DNA of 64,000 bases from CAVXFB01 sp963760935 (GTDB lineage Bacteria > Planctomycetota > Planctomycetia > Pirellulales > Thermoguttaceae), in contig CAVXFB010000004.1 of the NCBI GenBank assembly GCA_963760935.1, forward strand, positions 1-64,000, given 5' to 3'. Both the position numbers and the translations under genes were made by a program. The notes below the pieces were generated by a model. The model was not told the origin of the DNA and searched no databases. It saw only the letters and a list, made by a program, of their open reading frames with translations. Below are positions 26,591-37,115 of the stretch, in pieces; position 1 is the first letter of the stretch; every line of letters starts with the position of its first letter.

Positions 26591-28156
26591 ATGACCGTTC
26601 GCACGCGATTTGCTCCCAGCCCCACCGGATACCTGCACATTGGCGGGGTTCGCACTGCATTGTTCAACTGGCTCTTCGCCCGGCGCAACGGCGGAAAGTT
26701 CATCCTGCGGATCGACGACACCGATCAACAGCGGAACGTCGAGGAGGCCCTGCAACCGATCCTTGATGGCCTGCATTGGTTGGGCATCGATTGGGACGAA
26801 GGGCCGGAAGTTGGCGGGCCATGCGCACCCTATTACCAGTCGCAGCGGTTGGATTGCTATCGAGGGGCGGTGCAAAAACTGCTCGCCAGCGGGCATGCGT
26901 ATTACGACTATGCAACGACCGGAGAGCTTCAGGCAGAACGCGAAGCGGCCGAACGCGAGAAACGCCAGTTCCGCTATAGCCGCCGCTTCATGGCCGAAAC
27001 GCTAGGCCAGCGTGCGGCGTTCGAGGCCCAAGGACGTCAGGCCGTCGTCCGCTTGAAGATGCCCGAGACGGGCACGCTGGTACTCGACGACCTTGTTCGC
27101 GGCCGTGTCGAGTTCGATTGGGCACGCGAGCAAGACCACGTCGTCCAACGGACCGACGGCACGTGCCTGTATCACTTGGCCAACGTGGTCGACGACCACG
27201 ATCTGCAGATTTCGCACGTAATTCGCGCCGAGGAGCACCTCTCCAACACGCCGCGGCAAGTGTTCATACTTGAAGCCCTGGGCTACCAGCGGCCGATCTA
27301 CGCCCATCTGCCTTTCGTCGCCGAGCCCGGCAGCCGAACGAAACTCAGCAAGCGGAAGCTCGACAAGTATCTGAAGAACCGCGACTTCGCTCAACTTGTC
27401 GAGCATGGCCGGAAGATTGCCACGGCCATTGGTCACGCCGTCGAGGCCGACGCGTTCAATCCGGTGATCGTCGATTTCTACCAGACGGTCGGCTATCTGC
27501 CCGAGGCAATCATTAATTACTTGGCCCTGCTGGGCTGGTCGCTGGACGACAAGACGGAACATTTTTCGCAAAAGGATCTGATCGAGAACTTTTCGCTCGA
27601 TCGCGTGAACAAGGCCTCAGCCAGTTTTGACCCCAAGAAGCTCCAGGCGTTCGAGGATTGGCATTTCCAACAGTTGCCGCTAGATCGCAAGACGGCCCTG
27701 GTGACACCGTTCTTGGAGAAGGCCGGTTTGATCGGGTCACCCCCCAGTGTTGATGAGCGGCAGCGAGTTGAGCGAGTCGTTGCTGCTGCCGGCGACCGCA
27801 TCAAAGTCGCCGGCGATATCCTGGCGTTCGCGTATTTCTTCCAAGGTGACGATCAATTTGAGCATAATGAAAAAGCATTCGAGAAGTACATTCGCCAGGG
27901 GTGCGGGGCGGAATTGTTGGCGACGTTTCGCGATCGCCTTGCCGCCACGGAATCCTTCGACGCAGCGAATCTAGAAGCGCTGATGCAGCAATTCGTGTCT
28001 ACCGAGCAAATCAAGATCGGCCAAATTATCCACCCAGTGCGCGTTGCCATCACGGGCACGACCGTCGGTCTGGGCTTGTTCGACTCTCTGGCAATCCTGG
28101 GCAGAGAGCGATGTTTGCGACGAATTGATCGGGCGATGGCCTGGAAGGAAAGCTAG
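26591..28156 (+). CDS. gltX: Glutamyl-tRNA synthetase
   Basis: Class I synthetase charging tRNA-Glu; 521 residues. The catalytic N-terminus is VRTRFAPSPTGYLHIGGVRT followed by LRIDDTDQQRN. The KMSKS-equivalent is TKLSKRKLDKYLKN, and HVIRAEEHLSNTPRQ is conserved in the family. The C-terminal anticodon-binding part is present (LMQQFVSTEQIKIGQIIHPV). The reading frame is intact. No ribosome site precedes the ATG. GlnRS is encoded 475 bp downstream, so this GluRS probably need not mischarge tRNA-Gln; the two catalytic domains are related. Confidence 0.95.
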   Translation: MTVRTRFAPSPTGYLHIGGVRTALFNWLFARRNGGKFILRIDDTDQQRNVEEALQPILDGLHWLGIDWDEGPEVGGPCAPYYQSQRLDCYRGAVQKLLASGHAYYDYATTGELQAEREAAEREKRQFRYSRRFMAETLGQRAAFEAQGRQAVVRLKMPETGTLVLDDLVRGRVEFDWAREQDHVVQRTDGTCLYHLANVVDDHDLQISHVIRAEEHLSNTPRQVFILEALGYQRPIYAHLPFVAEPGSRTKLSKRKLDKYLKNRDFAQLVEHGRKIATAIGHAVEADAFNPVIVDFYQTVGYLPEAIINYLALLGWSLDDKTEHFSQKDLIENFSLDRVNKASASFDPKKLQAFEDWHFQQLPLDRKTALVTPFLEKAGLIGSPPSVDERQRVERVVAAAGDRIKVAGDILAFAYFFQGDDQFEHNEKAFEKYIRQGCGAELLATFRDRLAATESFDAANLEALMQQFVSTEQIKIGQIIHPVRVAITGTTVGLGLFDSLAILGRERCLRRIDRAMAWKES

Positions 28157-28200
28157 ACATTGAGATACTCGCCTATGCGTTACTTGCGGCGGGCATTACA

Positions 28201-28419
28201 ATGAGCCGAAAAGTTGCAGAGAAATACACAATAATTATCCACTGGAGTGAAGCGGACGATGCCTATTTGGCAACCGTGCCTGACCTGCCCGGCTGCATGG
28301 CCGACGGCCGCACACGCCAAGAGGCTGTGGCAAATGCTGAACTGATTGCACAAGAATGGATGGAGACTGCGCGGCAGCTCGGGCGCCCGACTCCTTCCGC
28401 GATTGATTGGCAGAAATAA
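28201..28419 (+). CDS. HicB-like antitoxin-type protein
   Basis: A 72-residue HicB-fold protein: KYTIIIHWSEADDAYLATVP, DLPGCMADGRTRQEAVANAE and IAQEWMETARQLGRPTPSA are the typical strand, PGC-turn and helix of HicB. HicB proteins normally neutralise the HicA mRNA-cleaving toxin. No HicA-like frame is found on either side, so this is an orphan or a stand-alone HicB-like protein. It starts 45 bp after gltX with no clear ribosome site, so it may be read through from it. Confidence 0.85.
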   Translation: MSRKVAEKYTIIIHWSEADDAYLATVPDLPGCMADGRTRQEAVANAELIAQEWMETARQLGRPTPSAIDWQK

Positions 28420-28474
28420 CGAGGTCGTCGGTTGGGCGGCGCGATCGACGCAATTGGAATTGTGAGGAAAGAGG

Positions 28475-28578
28475 AGCCCCGTGAACGGGGCTGACACAAT
28501 CGTTTTTCAACGCCTAATCAACCCGGCGTAAACGCCGGGCCTGTATCGCATTCGGCGGAAAAGGCCCGTAAACGGGCC
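28475..28578. repeat. Array of three REP-like hairpins
   Basis: Three short perfect hairpins stand in a row before glnS: AGCCCCGTGAACGGGGCT (28475-28492), CCCGGCGTAAACGCCGGG (28522-28539) and GGCCCGTAAACGGGCC (28563-28578). All share a CG-TRAA-CG loop closing and GC-rich stems, with spacing of about 24-30 bases. The regular design fits a REP-type element or an mRNA-level control or end structure between hicB and glnS. Confidence 0.75.
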
Positions 28579-28630
28579 AGGACCAGCCGGCGCTCACAGA
28601 AAACAAGATACGGAAACGGAGAAGCGAATT

Positions 28631-30316
<1,686 letters not shown>

Positions 30317-30414
30317 GGTAAAGAGCAACGATTGGCGAGTTGCCCAATTATGTCGTTCATGGTACAATCCCGCTGGGTTGAGATTGTCACAGGACAAAGA
30401 AAGAAGGCGGGCTG

Positions 30415-30648
30415 ATGGAAACGGAGAACTTCGATCACATTCTGAAAACGCTCAAAGGACGAAAGCCATACCGACCCTTTACCGTGGCGTTGGTGAACGG
30501 AGACCGCTTTGAAGTAGACCATCCAGATGCCCTGGTAGTCCGAGATGGCGTGGCCGTTTACATTGCTGCGGGAGGCGTGCCTGTTCTTTTCGATCACGAA
30601 GGCGTTGGTCAGTTCGTCGGCGATCTTATGGGCGAATCGAATGCATGA
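30415..30648 (+). CDS. Small conserved hypothetical protein
   Basis: A 77-residue protein: FDHILKTLKGRKPYRPFTVA, LVNGDRFEVDHPDALVVRDG and VPVLFDHEGVGQFVGDL. It looks like a small beta-rich domain in which a conserved basic/aromatic segment (KPYRPF) is followed by a hairpin. The function is unknown. The ATG follows an AAGAAGG stretch. Its TGA overlaps the next gene's start region, so the two are likely co-translated. Confidence 0.7.
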   Translation: METENFDHILKTLKGRKPYRPFTVALVNGDRFEVDHPDALVVRDGVAVYIAAGGVPVLFDHEGVGQFVGDLMGESNA

Positions 30649-30964
30649 TCTTGTGTTCGCAATGACAGTCATGTCGGCAGACACGCTCTCTGTTTCCGCA
30701 GTGAAGAAAGCCACCAACCTCGTCCGCGATGCGAGGCTGGCAATCTTGGTCGGTCTGATCCCGATACTCGGACTAATCTTCATCCTCCGACTGGTGCAGT
30801 GGTATCTGCTAAAGCAACGGTTTCCCTTATTGGCGATGGCCGATGCGGGCGAGCACACGGAACTGGCGAAGGAATTTCGGTTAGCATTGCCACGACTTTG
30901 GTTCGCGGTGCTGTTCTGGCCACTGTTGATTCTCTTTATCATCGGCTATTCAATAGTCACGTAG
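30641..30964 (+). CDS. Small membrane protein
   Basis: About 107 residues with two membrane segments: LAILVGLIPILGLIFILRLV and LWFAVLFWPLLILFIIGYSI, separated by a charged loop. The start could be ATG 30641, overlapping the upstream gene by 8 bp, or ATG 30662 or 30671. The function is unknown. It lies directly upstream of a palindrome and the PfkB-family kinase gene. Confidence 0.6.
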   Translation: MHDLVFAMTVMSADTLSVSAVKKATNLVRDARLAILVGLIPILGLIFILRLVQWYLLKQRFPLLAMADAGEHTELAKEFRLALPRLWFAVLFWPLLILFIIGYSIVT

Positions 30965-30996
30965 TGGCCGCCCGAGCGGCGGCCCATGCCTTGCAG

Positions 30997-31021
30997 TTGC
31001 GGTCACAATTTGTGACCGCAA
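30997..31021. promoter_or_regulatory. Palindromic operator-like site
   Basis: A 25-bp perfect palindrome, TTGCGGTCACAA then one base then TTGTGACCGCAA, 13 bp before the PfkB kinase start and overlapping the approach to its ribosome site (ACAGGAGCGG). Long dyads of this type usually bind a dimeric regulator. It could also form a hairpin that hides the ribosome site. Confidence 0.6.
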
Positions 31022-31034
31022 CAGGAGCGGTTTC

Positions 31035-31937
31035 ATGCCCTTATGCGTTGTTGGTTCCGTAGCTCTCGACAGCGTCGAAACGCCCTATGAAAAGCGCGAC
31101 AACGTGCTGGGCGGGTCGGCGGTTTTCTTCTCCTATGCCGCCAGCTTCTTCACCACCGTGCGACTGGCCGGCGTGGTTGGCGAAGACTGGCCGGCCGAAC
31201 ATACTGCGATGCTGCAATCTCGCGGCATCGACACCGCGGGTTTGCAGTGCATTTCCGGCGGCAAGACGTTCCGCTGGCGCGGCAAGTACCTGCCCAATAT
31301 GAACGATCGCGAGACGCTGGAACTGCACCTGAACGTCCTCGCTCAGTTCGATCCGGTATTGCCCGAGACGTATCGCCGCTGCAAGTTCCTGTTTCTCGCC
31401 AACGGCTCGCCTGTGCATCAAGCGAAGGTGCTCGACCAGTGCCCCGACGCGTCGCTCGTCGTTGCCGACACGATGGACCACTATATCCGGACCGAGCCGG
31501 ACGGACTGCGAGCCGTGCTGAAACGGATTGACGGGCTGGTGCTCAACGATAGCGAGGCGAAACTCCTGACCAATGACGAGAACCTGGTCCGCGCCGGCCA
31601 TAGCGTGCTTGCGATGGGGCCGCGTTTCGTCGTCATCAAGAAGGGCGAGCACGGCGCGATGTTCTTCACTGAGCATGAGACGTACGTACTGCCGGCTTTT
31701 CCAACGCCCGATGTCGTCGATCCGACCGGCGCCGGCGACAGTTTTGCCGGAGGGATGATGGGTTATCTGGCTGAGAAGGACTGCTGCGACCCCAAGACAC
31801 TCAAGGAGGCCATCGCCTACGGCACGCTCACGGCCAGCTTTACCGTCGAGGATTTCAGTCTCGATCGGCTGAAAAATATCTCCCGCAAAGACCTCGACCG
31901 TAGAATGATAGAGTACCGCAAGATGTTGAGCTTCTAG
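31035..31937 (+). CDS. PfkB-family carbohydrate/nucleoside kinase
   Basis: A 300-residue ribokinase-fold kinase that phosphorylates a sugar or nucleoside with ATP. The N-terminal GGSAVFFSYAASFF is the PfkB first signature (here with GGSA), followed by RLAGVVGEDWPAEHTAMLQ. The second signature and anion hole/catalytic base is VDPTGAGDSFAGGMMGYL. The substrate cannot be told from the sequence; similar planctomycete proteins are often labelled sugar or adenosine kinase. An AGGAG ribosome site lies upstream. The palindrome before it suggests specific transcriptional control. Confidence 0.88.
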   Translation: MPLCVVGSVALDSVETPYEKRDNVLGGSAVFFSYAASFFTTVRLAGVVGEDWPAEHTAMLQSRGIDTAGLQCISGGKTFRWRGKYLPNMNDRETLELHLNVLAQFDPVLPETYRRCKFLFLANGSPVHQAKVLDQCPDASLVVADTMDHYIRTEPDGLRAVLKRIDGLVLNDSEAKLLTNDENLVRAGHSVLAMGPRFVVIKKGEHGAMFFTEHETYVLPAFPTPDVVDPTGAGDSFAGGMMGYLAEKDCCDPKTLKEAIAYGTLTASFTVEDFSLDRLKNISRKDLDRRMIEYRKMLSF

Positions 31938-32010
31938 AAAGCGGATTTTGAGGCTGGGGGTTGGGCATTAGATATGCGACGGCACCACATCAACCTCCCG
32001 CCTCTAATCT

Positions 32011-32041
32011 CTAGCCCCTAGCCCCTAGTCCCCAGCCCCTC
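32011..32041. repeat. C-rich heptad leader (CTAGCCC type) before thpR
   Basis: CTAGCCCCTAGCCCCTAGT and following CCCAGCCCC run straight up to the ATG of the next gene, leaving no purine ribosome site. A nearly identical C-rich tract precedes the ABC permease at 53934. The upstream flank 31950-31970 holds the partial complement (GGCTGGGGGTTGGG). Confidence 0.65.
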
Positions 32042-32620
32042 ATGAAAAAGACCCTTCGCACGTTCGTGGCGGTGGAGATTAGCGAGCCGATCCGCGCGGC
32101 GGCGGAAGATCTGGTTGCGTCGCTCAGCGCCACGGCGGCCAATGTGAAATGGGTCGAGCCGCACAATTTGCACGTTTCGCTGAAGTTCCTCGGCGAAGTG
32201 TCGCAGCGGGAAATTGTCGACGTCTGTCGCGCCGTCGAGCGCGGGGCCAAAGCGATCGATCCGTTCACGCTGGAAATCCGCGGCGCCGGCGCGTTTCCAA
32301 CGGCCGCACGACCCCGCACTGTGTGGATTGGCGCGGGCGAAGGAGCCGACAAGATGATCGTGCTGCACGATCGCGTCGAGACCGCCTTGGCCGAACTCGG
32401 CTATCGCGAAGAGCATCGGCGGTTCCAGAGCCACCTGACAATCGGCCGCGTGCGCGGCGCAGGCCCGGGCATTGCCGAATTGGGGCACCTGCTTCAACAG
32501 CATGCCGACGACATCCTCGGCTCGGTGGAGGTGCGGAAGGCAACCGTCTTCTGCAGCACGCTCACTTCCGACGGCCCGATCTACGAGGTACTCGGCACCG
32601 CGCGGCTTGGCGGGACTTAG
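32042..32620 (+). CDS. thpR: RNA 2',3'-cyclic phosphodiesterase
   Basis: A 192-residue member of the 2H phosphoesterase superfamily (LigT/ThpR), which opens RNA 2',3'-cyclic phosphates. Both HxTx-type motifs are visible: HNLHVSLKFLGEV near residue 40 (HVS in place of HxT) and FQSHLTIGRVRG near 127. The N-terminus KKTLRTFVAVEISEPIRAAA is typical. The reading frame is intact. The gene follows a C-rich leader with no ribosome site, so the start could be leaderless-like or coupled. The RNA ligase RtcB, which joins such ends, is encoded elsewhere in the window. Confidence 0.9.
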   Translation: MKKTLRTFVAVEISEPIRAAAEDLVASLSATAANVKWVEPHNLHVSLKFLGEVSQREIVDVCRAVERGAKAIDPFTLEIRGAGAFPTAARPRTVWIGAGEGADKMIVLHDRVETALAELGYREEHRRFQSHLTIGRVRGAGPGIAELGHLLQQHADDILGSVEVRKATVFCSTLTSDGPIYEVLGTARLGGT

Positions 32621-32811
32621 CCAAGTTGGTTGGTGCAACTCTGACCCGGCCATCGGAAGGCAATTCTGACATTAGATAGCCCATCGATTCGTCACCTTGG
32701 CGCTGGACTGCGATTTACAGAACCATCCGCCTTGGATACCATGACGGCGCGTGTACTCCGAATAAGGGCGGAGTCTTCGGGCATTACTCACGACTCCGAA
32801 CTCGCAGGAGG

Positions 32812-34480
32812 GTGTTCCATGCAAGCGGTTTGTCGTTGGGCCGGGCGCTGGCCGGCATGTGGCTACTCGGTTGTTTGATCGCCGGGTGCAGCGGGAGCGC
32901 CAAACCACCTTCGGAAGGCTCGCCGCCAGCGAAGTCGGCCGCACCCGCCCCCGCGTCACAAGACAAAGCGGCGCCCACCCGCGCGATGCAAAATAAAGCG
33001 CCGCCTGCACCCGCGATGCAACGCGAGGCGTCGTCACCCCCTGCGCGGCCACGCAAGGTGCGGTCCGCTCCTGTGCCGCAAGAAAAAGGCGTGGTCTATG
33101 GAGGGGTCGCAAGAAAAATCAGCGCCCTTGCCTTTGACACAAGAAAAGGCGTCGCCCGTTCCCGCACCGCCAGGCGAGATACTCTTTCGCAAGATCGAGC
33201 CGGCCGAGACGGCAGAGACGGCCGACGCTTTAGAACCGGCCGACAAAGACCAGCCATACACCGTTGTAAAGGTGTATTATGCCACCGACCGTGCGCCTGT
33301 GGATGTCGGTGAGTGGTGGCAATCGTCACGGACCGGCTGGCCGGTTCTGACTGCGGCCTGCGCGGCGCTCACCGCGATATTGATGTTTTGGACGCGCCAC
33401 CGCCCTCGACGATTCCTGCGGCGTTGTCTGGCCTGGATGGCATTAGCAGCCACGGTGATTTTCGGTGCACTGACGCTGCTGTACCGATTTCAGCCTGAGT
33501 TGGCCGTTACAGGGATCGAACGCATGTACGGCGGCGACCGAGGCCAATTGGAGTTGGGGACGTGCGAAGTCTCGGTTCCCAAGGACCATCGCGTGGGCAG
33601 CTTGGAGAGTCCCAGCATGCTGCGCCTGGAGTTTCGCCAGGACCCCGAGCAGCACGTCGTACTGCAAGGCGTTCACCCCGAGTCGATTAACGACTTCTAC
33701 ACCGATCTCCGCACGTGCATCGGTCGCGCTGCACGCCACGAAGCATTCGTGTTTGTTCACGGCTACAACGTCGGGTTCGAGACAGCGGCGCGACGGACGG
33801 CCCAGATCGCCTACGATCTGAAATTCGAAGGAGCGCCGATTTTCTACAGTTGGCCGTCGCAGGAAGGGCTGCTGTCGTACACGGTCGACGAAAACAACGT
33901 GGTTTGGACCGTGCCGCATCTCAAGGAGTTCTTGCTGGCGGTCGCCCAGCGCAGCGATGCCCAATCGATTCACCTGATTGCCCATAGCATGGGAAACCGG
34001 GCGTTGACGTCTGCCTTGCGCGAGTTGGCGTTGGAGTTCAAAGCCGATTGTCCGAAGTTCCACGAGGTCGTGCTGACCGCCCCGGACATCGATGCAGAGG
34101 TGTTTCGCCGCGACCTGGCCCCCGCCATCGTCGGCGCGGCCAATCGCGTCACGCTCTACGCCTCCTCGAACGACGAAGCGCTGGTCGCCTCGCGGGCCGT
34201 ACACGGTTATCGCCGTGCAGGCGAGACTGGTGACAATCTGGTGGTGGTTCCAGGCGTGGATACCGTCGACGTGTCAGAGGTCGACACTAGTTTCATCGGC
34301 CATTCCTATTATGGTAGCAACACTACCGTGCTGGCCGACCTGTTTGAGTTGATGCAGGGCTCAAAGTCGGCCGACCAACGGCACTGGCTGCGCTCGGTGC
34401 GGCTGGGAGCCCTGAAATACTGGAAGTTCTTGCGCCATCAGGCCGCTGCGCCGTCGCCGCCACCTGGCGAGGAACTGTAA
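32812..34480 (+). CDS. Alpha/beta-hydrolase (DUF900) lipoprotein, frame-broken
   Basis: Starts with a lipoprotein signal (ALAGMWLLGCLIAGCSGSAK; lipobox LIAGC). A good ribosome site (AGGAGGG) fits ATG 32819, which requires one base to be added in a GGG run near 32843; otherwise GTG 32812 is used. Next comes a Pro/Ala-rich linker with repeated SQDKAAP/TQEKASP units, a second frame break near 33100, the KVYYATDRAP motif of DUF900-type hydrolases, and two hydrophobic segments (about residues 70-130 of the second frame). The hydrolase domain has FVFVHGYNVGFETAA and the nucleophile elbow LIAHSMGNRALTSA (GxSxG-like HSMG), with acidic VVLTAPDIDA and final His in FIGHSYYG. Probably a membrane-anchored esterase. 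Confidence 0.8.
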
Positions 34481-34550
34481 CCGAAGGTCCGCAATGCGCT
34501 GGCGAAGCCGGTGGGATGCGGGCGGAGAATTGCACAGGGCACGCCGTCAA

Positions 34551-34991
34551 TTACGTCTCTGGACCAGCCAGTCGTTTCATGGCCTCGCGCTTGCCGATGC
34601 CGCGCACGGCGATCAGCGATTCAAGCTGCTTCTTGCGCGGCCGTGACTTGCCGTGCTCCCAGTTGAAGATCGTCAGCGCCGAAACACCGATAAGTCTGCC
34701 GTAGTCGTCGGCCGAAAGACCGAGCCGTTTTCGCTGGGCACGCACCGAGCGAGCGGAGTAACGCGTGGCCGAGCGCGGCGCCGCGAGATTGGTCGCGCGA
34801 TTGCTCCGATTGGACGTTTGTGCCAAGAAGCGATCGAGCTTCTTCTGGTGCTCTTGTACCAACCGCTTGAGATTCATAAGATCGCGGCGGAACTGTGCCA
34901 CGACCTCCTTTGTGCCCGCGGCATACGCCTTGACCTCCTTGCGGGCCAAGCGGCGGATTTCGTTCTTCAAGACGGCTGACAGATTGGGCAT
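34551..34991 (-). CDS. XRE-family helix-turn-helix protein
   Basis: A 146-residue DNA-binding protein. The N-terminus is a highly charged coiled-coil region (LKNEIRRLARKEVKAYAAGT and FRRDLMNLKRLVQEHQKKLD), followed by a basic linker. The C-terminal HTH is clear: LGLSADDYGRLIGVSALTIF then NWEHGKSRPRKKQLESL, a standard XRE domain placed unusually at the C-terminus. A GAGG ribosome site precedes the ATG. Likely a chromatin-like or regulatory protein. It is convergent with the hydrolase gene and encoded downstream of yyaL's stop region on the same strand. Confidence 0.85.
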   Translation of the reverse strand: MPNLSAVLKNEIRRLARKEVKAYAAGTKEVVAQFRRDLMNLKRLVQEHQKKLDRFLAQTSNRSNRATNLAAPRSATRYSARSVRAQRKRLGLSADDYGRLIGVSALTIFNWEHGKSRPRKKQLESLIAVRGIGKREAMKRLAGPET

Positions 34992-35071
34992 TGCGTCCTC
35001 ATGCCAAGGCTCAAACTATTACACCATTCTATAGGACGAGTAAAGAGGCTGGCCACCAAATTAATGGTGTT

Positions 35072-36880
35072 TCATTTACGAAATTCCTGCGGGAAATTCA
35101 TTGCCAAGAAAAGTTGGCATGTGCCGCTGGGCGCTTGCCGCATCCACGGGGCCAGCGCCCGAAACGTCGCCTCGGCTGCGGACCGATATTCCTCTTTTGG
35201 CCGGAATGGCAGCAGGCGCAGCAGGAGTGTCGTCGTCAGCCCATTGCCACTGGGCACGGGACTGTCAATCGCGTCCTTGCGGCGAACGATCAGCGGCTCG
35301 TGATCGACCGCCGTATAGAAAAATCCGCCGTGCGGCTTGTCGGCAAAGCGTGCCAAGATATCATCGGCCAGGGCCACGGCTTGATCGAGACGCGCAGTAG
35401 GGCCGCCCGTCTCGTGTAGCGTCAAGAGTGCGTTGGCCAGCCCCGCATAATCGTCGAGATAGGCATTATGCTGCGCCCGTCCGGCGCGCCAATCGTGCAA
35501 TAATCGGCCGTCGCTGCGAAGCTCGGCCAGTAAGAAATCGGCGGCGTTGTTTGCCGCCGCGGAATAGCGCGGTTCCGCCAGCGCGGCGCCGGCCCGGGCC
35601 AAGGCGTCAATTGCCAGGCTGTTCCAACTCACCAGCACTTTCTCGTCGCGTCCGGGCCGAATGCGCTGGCTCCGCACGGCCAACAGCCGCTGCCGGGCCT
35701 CGGCCAGTTCCGTCGCCAACGCGACCGGATCGCGGTTAAGCATCTTGGCTTCGGTTTCCAGCGGTCGTGAACGATTGAGGATATTCCGACCTTCGAAATT
35801 GCCGGCTTCCGTCACGTCGTATGCCCGGCAGAACGTCGCTGCGGCCTCTGAGCCCAGCACGGTCTCAACCTCTCCTGGCGTCCAGAGATAAAACGTTCCC
35901 TCGGCGTCTTCGCTGTCGGCGTCTTCCGCGCTATAGATGCCGCCGCGCGGATCGGTCATGTCGCGGAGCAGGTAGTCGAGCGTTTGCCGCACGACGTCCG
36001 CATATCGTTTTTCACCAGTTGCCTGCCAAGCTTCGAGATACGCCCTGGCGAGCATAGCGTTGTCGTACAGCATCTTTTCAAAGTGTGGCACGAGCCAGCG
36101 ATCATCGACGCTATAGCGATGAAATCCACCACCAAGCTGGTCGAACATCCCGCCGGCGGCCATGTGATCGAGCGTCGTGCAAACCATCTCCAACAGGTCG
36201 CGATGGCCAGAGCGTCGCCAGCGTCGCAGCAGCCATCGCAGCGCCAGCGGCTGCGGAAACTTGGGGGCCGAGCCGAAGCCGCCGTGCCGCGCGTCGTACG
36301 ACTGTCGAAATGCGGCTTCTGCGGCGTCCTGAAGTTCTGCCGCGTTTTGGGTTGCCGCCGATTCCTTTGCTTCCATGCCAGCTTCGGCCTGTAGCACTTC
36401 GGTCATCTTATCGGCTTGCTTCTTGAGTTCATCGCGACGGTTCTTCCAGGCGTCGATCACGGCTTGCAACACCTGATCGAATCCCGGCATGCCACCGCGG
36501 GCCCGCTCGGGCCAATAGGTGCCGCCAAAGAACGGCTTGCCGTCCGGCATAAGGAAGGTCGACATTGGCCAGCCCCCCCGGCCGGTCATCAGTTGCACCG
36601 CCTCCATATAGATCTGGTCCAAGTCGGGACGCTCTTCGCGATCCACCTTGATGCTGATGAAGTTCTTGTTTAGCAACTCGGCAACCCCCGCGTTCTCGAA
36701 GCTTTCGTGAGCCATTACGTGGCACCAGTGGCACGACGAGTAACCGATGGACAAAAAGATCGGCTTCTGTTGTTCTTGCGCGGCAGCCAATGCTTCGGGG
36801 CCCCACGGCCGCCAATCCACCGGGTTGCCTGCATGTTGCAGCAAATAGGGGCTCGTTTCCGCCGCCAAGCGATTCGGCAT
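35072..36880 (-). CDS. Thioredoxin-domain protein of the YyaL/DUF255 family
   Basis: About 602 residues. The N-terminal thioredoxin-like DUF255 domain reads NRLAAETSPYLLQHAGNPVD, then SIGYSSCHWCHVMAHESFEN with the CxxC pair, and VDREERPDLDQIYMEAVQLM. The rest is an alpha/alpha barrel similar to N-acylglucosamine 2-epimerase-type proteins (FGSAPKFPQPLALRWLLRRW, GGFHRYSVDDRWLVPHFEKM). This matches the YyaL/spermatogenesis-associated protein 20 family, whose exact role is uncertain. The ATG at 36880 follows GAGG; an ATG 10 codons upstream is less typical. The frame is intact. Confidence 0.92.
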   Translation of the reverse strand: MPNRLAAETSPYLLQHAGNPVDWRPWGPEALAAAQEQQKPIFLSIGYSSCHWCHVMAHESFENAGVAELLNKNFISIKVDREERPDLDQIYMEAVQLMTGRGGWPMSTFLMPDGKPFFGGTYWPERARGGMPGFDQVLQAVIDAWKNRRDELKKQADKMTEVLQAEAGMEAKESAATQNAAELQDAAEAAFRQSYDARHGGFGSAPKFPQPLALRWLLRRWRRSGHRDLLEMVCTTLDHMAAGGMFDQLGGGFHRYSVDDRWLVPHFEKMLYDNAMLARAYLEAWQATGEKRYADVVRQTLDYLLRDMTDPRGGIYSAEDADSEDAEGTFYLWTPGEVETVLGSEAAATFCRAYDVTEAGNFEGRNILNRSRPLETEAKMLNRDPVALATELAEARQRLLAVRSQRIRPGRDEKVLVSWNSLAIDALARAGAALAEPRYSAAANNAADFLLAELRSDGRLLHDWRAGRAQHNAYLDDYAGLANALLTLHETGGPTARLDQAVALADDILARFADKPHGGFFYTAVDHEPLIVRRKDAIDSPVPSGNGLTTTLLLRLLPFRPKEEYRSAAEATFRALAPWMRQAPSGTCQLFLAMNFPQEFRK

Positions 36881-37115
36881 GTTGGTTGCCTCACCCGATA
36901 TTGGTTTCACAATACGCGATTCTATGCGGTCGACGGTAAACGGACCTCTATAGGTCGATCAATTGCTGAACCAAACGAATGCGACACTTTGGCCGAATGG
37001 GTACCAGTGGCTTCGCCATCAGTGGGTTCGCCCTGTCGGTCTTCGATTTTCGGGGCACTGACCGGCAATGCGCTGGACCAAGGAATAAGAAGCTCTGCCG
37101 CGAGCCAGCGAGCAT

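Noticed and set aside
28475..28578. Possible CRISPR array
   Set aside because: Only three units, each an internally palindromic hairpin with differing stems; no conserved direct repeat or spacer pattern and no cas genes.
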